Source: a virus. From it: a stretch of DNA of 21,661 nucleotides. Positions 19,547 to 21,661 of the stretch are shown in pieces; positions within the stretch are counted from its first letter, which is position 1; each line of letters starts with the position of its first letter. The notes beneath the pieces were generated by a model. It had not been told where the DNA came from and did not search any database. It saw only the letters and a program-made list of their open reading frames with translations. The stretch covers positions 1 to 21,661 of IMG/VR virus record IMGVR_UViG_3300015171_000038. The stretch is one strand, 5' to 3'. The position numbers were made by a program, and so were the translations under genes.

Positions 19547-20013
19547 GCGAGGAGTCGGAGCTCGACATCAAGAAGCTTGAGAAGTTTCTCAAGACTCTTA
19601 AGCTCTCGCCTGCTCGTCTTAAGGTCGGCATCCTGGGGTCGCACGCTGCGCGCAAGGACGGCAGCGGCAAGACGAATGCCGAGATTGGTGCGTGTCACGA
19701 GTTTGGCACGACGACGCTCCCGGTTCGTTCGTTCTTGCGCCTGCCGATCTCGGCGATGCTTGACAAGGGCCTGCAGAAGTCGGGCGCCTTTACGCGCGAC
19801 ACGCAGCAGCAGGTCATGCAGCAGGGGACGGTTGTCCCGTGGCTAAAGAAGGTCGGCGTCGTGGCCGAGGGGATCGTCGCCGAGGCATTCCAGACGGGCG
19901 GCTTCGGCACGTGGGTACCGAGCAATATGGCGCACAAGAGGGTCGCCATGACGCTCGTCGAGACCCAGCAGCTGCGCAACTCCATATCGAGCGAGGTCGT
20001 CGAGGGTGGGTAG
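19543..20013 (+). CDS. Neck/tail completion protein, HK97 gp10-like (156 aa)
   Basis: GTG 19543 overlaps the previous stop and has GGGAGGA upstream. A Lys/Leu-rich N-terminal helix is followed by the typical ARLKVGILGSHAARKDG, then IGACHEFGTTTLPVRSFLR, and a C-terminal helix with LVETQQLRNSISSEVV. This glycine-containing start, the EFGT...PxRSFLR stretch and the TGQLRNSIS-like end are characteristic of gp10/minor tail (virion morphogenesis) proteins that finish the neck or tail joint. Context between connector and stopper genes agrees. Confidence 0.82.
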   Translation: MSEESELDIKKLEKFLKTLKLSPARLKVGILGSHAARKDGSGKTNAEIGACHEFGTTTLPVRSFLRLPISAMLDKGLQKSGAFTRDTQQQVMQQGTVVPWLKKVGVVAEGIVAEAFQTGGFGTWVPSNMAHKRVAMTLVETQQLRNSISSEVVEGG

Positions 20014-20539
20014 GCCAACCGTCATAGCGAACGCCGCCAACCAGCCGCTTTATAAGCAGCAGGGTACGGTTCCCGACGTCAGCGGGGCTATGAAGGACTG
20101 GTTTCAGCCGATGATCTTCGAGCAGGTCATCAAGACGACTACCGGCTATCAGGTCGCCGAGACGGCCGAGCCGTTTTACTTTCAGGGAACGATTCAACCG
20201 TTCACCGACCGCCAGCTTATGCTCAAGCCTGAGGGCCAGCGCGCTTGGACGTGGTACACGCTGCACGCCGACCCGGTCTTGACCCTTCAGGTTGACGAGG
20301 TTGTATTTTACCTCGGCGTACAGACGCGCGTCATGGCGCGTCGTGACTACGGCATTTACGGCTATGTAGAGTATCATCTTGTCCAAGACTGGACGGGATC
20401 TGGCCCCGAGCCGTCGCCCGTTAACTATGGTGTCAGCGACGGCGGCCAAGCTGGCACGACCTTCTGGCCGTCAGTCGCTGATGGCGAGGCGCCGGACACT
20501 CATGTTTGGGAAAATACCATTGATGGGGGAGGCCCTTGA
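20006..20539 (+). CDS. Neck or head-closure protein, predicted (177 aa)
   Basis: GTG 20006 overlaps the gp10-like gene by 8 bases; the ribosome binding site is weak (GAGG). The middle part (QPFTDRQLMLKPEGQRAWTWYTLHADPVLTLQVDEVVFYLGVQTRVMARRDYGIYGYVEYHLVQDW) has the beta-rich pattern of small stopper or tail-terminator proteins. The last 40 residues are acidic and Gly/Pro-rich. The exact neck role is not certain. Its stop overlaps the next start (TTGA). Confidence 0.65.
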   Translation: MGRPTVIANAANQPLYKQQGTVPDVSGAMKDWFQPMIFEQVIKTTTGYQVAETAEPFYFQGTIQPFTDRQLMLKPEGQRAWTWYTLHADPVLTLQVDEVVFYLGVQTRVMARRDYGIYGYVEYHLVQDWTGSGPEPSPVNYGVSDGGQAGTTFWPSVADGEAPDTHVWENTIDGGGP

Positions 20540-21661
20540 GTTCTCAAAGGATGTTTCAACGCCGTGGGCTCGCAGCTACTTGGACCGCTGTAAATCCAGT
20601 CTTGGCGGCTGGCGAGTTCGGAATCGAGACTGACACGGGCGAGTTTAAGATTGGCAATGGCTCTACCACGTGGAACTCGCTGCCGTATGCCGGTGGCACG
20701 CCAAATGCCATCACCAGTCTAACTAGTGATGTCACAGCAGCTGGTCCTGGTGCGGCTGCAGCCACTGTGGTAGCAGTTGGTGGTTTGGCCGCTGCGAGTG
20801 TGGCGACAGGAGCGGTAGCTGCCAACGCTGCGACGTCGGCCAACACGGCGAACACCATCGCCAAGCGAAGCGGCGGGGGCGACATCGCGTCCACGTCCTT
20901 TACTGGACACTTAATCGGCAACGCTGACACCGCTACTCTGGCGGCGGGGGCAAGTCCCCATGCCATTACTAATGCGATGCTTGCGCAGTTCCCGGATCAG
21001 ACGGTGCTGGGCAACATCAACGGCCCATCGGCTGTTGCGCAGTATCTGACGGCGACAACGCTGACAGCCGCGATGGTGTCAGTCTTCGACGCGACGACTA
21101 AAGGTGCCGTGCCGCCGTCCGGCGGTGGTACCACCAACTTCCTTCGCGCTGACGGGACTTGGACTACAGGTGCCGGTGGAGTGACTGATGTCAACGGCCA
21201 GACAGGCTCGGTAACACTCACCACGACTGATATTGCCGAAGGCACAAACAAATACGCGACATATGCGAACATTAATACCGCAATTGGCGCGCCTGCTAAT
21301 ACTTTCATATTTTCAAATGGCACCTCCCAAATTTTGGGCTATCCAACTTGGCAATTAGACCCGACAACTAAATTTAGTAACGTTGACAACACAATAGCGC
21401 CAAACAACTTAGCGGCATATTCGCAGGCGTATAGCTGGAACATTAATGTTGCTCCATTACAGAATTCACCAAACGACAGCATGCGCCTGCACTCGTTTAC
21501 GGTAAACCTTGACACCGCTGCGACGGGCTTTACTTTCGGAACGAACGGACAGGCGGGCGAGTTACTTGGTGGAGGTTACAACTACGGCGGCAACGGCGCT
21601 TCGTTTGGCATCCTGCGTGGCATCAATTTTTACAACGGCTTTGGCAACGGCACCGACCCCG
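20536..21661 (+). CDS. Tail fibre-like protein, open at the window end (at least 375 aa)
   Basis: A frame opens at TTG 20536, overlapping the previous stop as TTGA, with GGGGGAGG just upstream, and stays open to the last base. ATG 20551 is an alternative start. Visible parts: RRGLAATWTAVNPVLAAGEFGIETDTGEFKIGNGSTTWNSLPY, typical of tail-fibre and tail-appendage N-termini; then an Ala-rich coiled-coil-like linker; then ANTIAKRSGGGDIAS followed by FTGHLIGNADTATLA, a common tail-fibre repeat motif; LRADGTWTTGAGGVTDVNGQTGSVTL; and a Gly/Asn-rich part. It should contact the host surface. The sequence becomes AT-richer after about 21290. Confidence 0.78.
   Translation, partial: MSSQRMFQRRGLAATWTAVNPVLAAGEFGIETDTGEFKIGNGSTTWNSLPYAGGTPNAITSLTSDVTAAGPGAAAATVVAVGGLAAASVATGAVAANAATSANTANTIAKRSGGGDIASTSFTGHLIGNADTATLAAGASPHAITNAMLAQFPDQTVLGNINGPSAVAQYLTATTLTAAMVSVFDATTKGAVPPSGGGTTNFLRADGTWTTGAGGVTDVNGQTGSVTLTTTDIAEGTNKYATYANINTAIGAPANTFIFSNGTSQILGYPTWQLDPTTKFSNVDNTIAPNNLAAYSQAYSWNINVAPLQNSPNDSMRLHSFTVNLDTAATGFTFGTNGQAGELLGGGYNYGGNGASFGILRGINFYNGFGNGTDP

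Noticed and set aside
20556-21323. Minus-strand open frames opposite the tail fibre-like gene
   Set aside because: They lie antisense to a well-supported open frame and their Ala/Val-rich translations mirror it.

Overview
This window is most likely part of a tailed double-stranded DNA phage (Caudoviricetes) or a prophage of one. On the plus strand from about 9.6 kb it carries the usual packaging and head order: small terminase-like protein, large terminase, portal, Mu F-like head protein, protease/scaffold, decoration protein, major capsid protein, connector and neck proteins, then a tail-fibre-like protein that runs off the end. The host cannot be named. A perfect DnaA box, strong AGGAGG-type ribosome binding sites, a bacterial lipobox and a Fis-type helix-turn-helix point to a bacterium, probably Gram-negative. 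That host guess is inference.

Region 1 (1-3183, minus strand) is a tightly coupled operon reading leftwards. It starts with an SNF2-type helicase and continues with a 113-aa protein, a 154-aa coiled-coil protein, a 49-aa protein, a 254-aa protein and the first codons of one more gene. Overlapping stop and start codons link several of them. It looks like an early DNA-metabolism or recombination operon.

Region 2 (3184-5723) holds a divergent promoter region, an archaeo-eukaryotic-type primase candidate, an overlapping superfamily 3 (D5-like) helicase and a 330-base non-coding stretch. That stretch has twelve copies of a 10-bp element (GGAGACAGCA and variants) in two orientations around an AT-rich core with one perfect DnaA box. 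It is a strong candidate replication origin beside its own primase and helicase.

Region 3 (5724-8000) is a cassette of small accessory genes. It contains a zinc-ribbon ORF disrupted at a run of seven A, a protein with an internal lipoprotein signal, two related small Cys-containing proteins flanking a ribbon-helix-helix protein, and several dyad or direct repeats that look like operators. Region 4 (8056-9577) pairs a ParB-like domain protein with a C5 cytosine methyltransferase, probably for protection of phage DNA.

Region 5 (9577-21661) is the late morphogenesis region. Two endonuclease genes sit inside it: an HNH gene between the terminase genes and an endonuclease VII-like gene after the major capsid gene. 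Expression devices can be seen directly: two hairpins bracketing the decoration and capsid genes, an in-frame internal start that would make a separate scaffold protein, a 24-codon hydrophobic ORF coupled to the protease/scaffold gene, and a long out-of-frame overlap between a Fis-like and a SEC-C protein. No tRNA, CRISPR array, integrase or insertion sequence was recognised.
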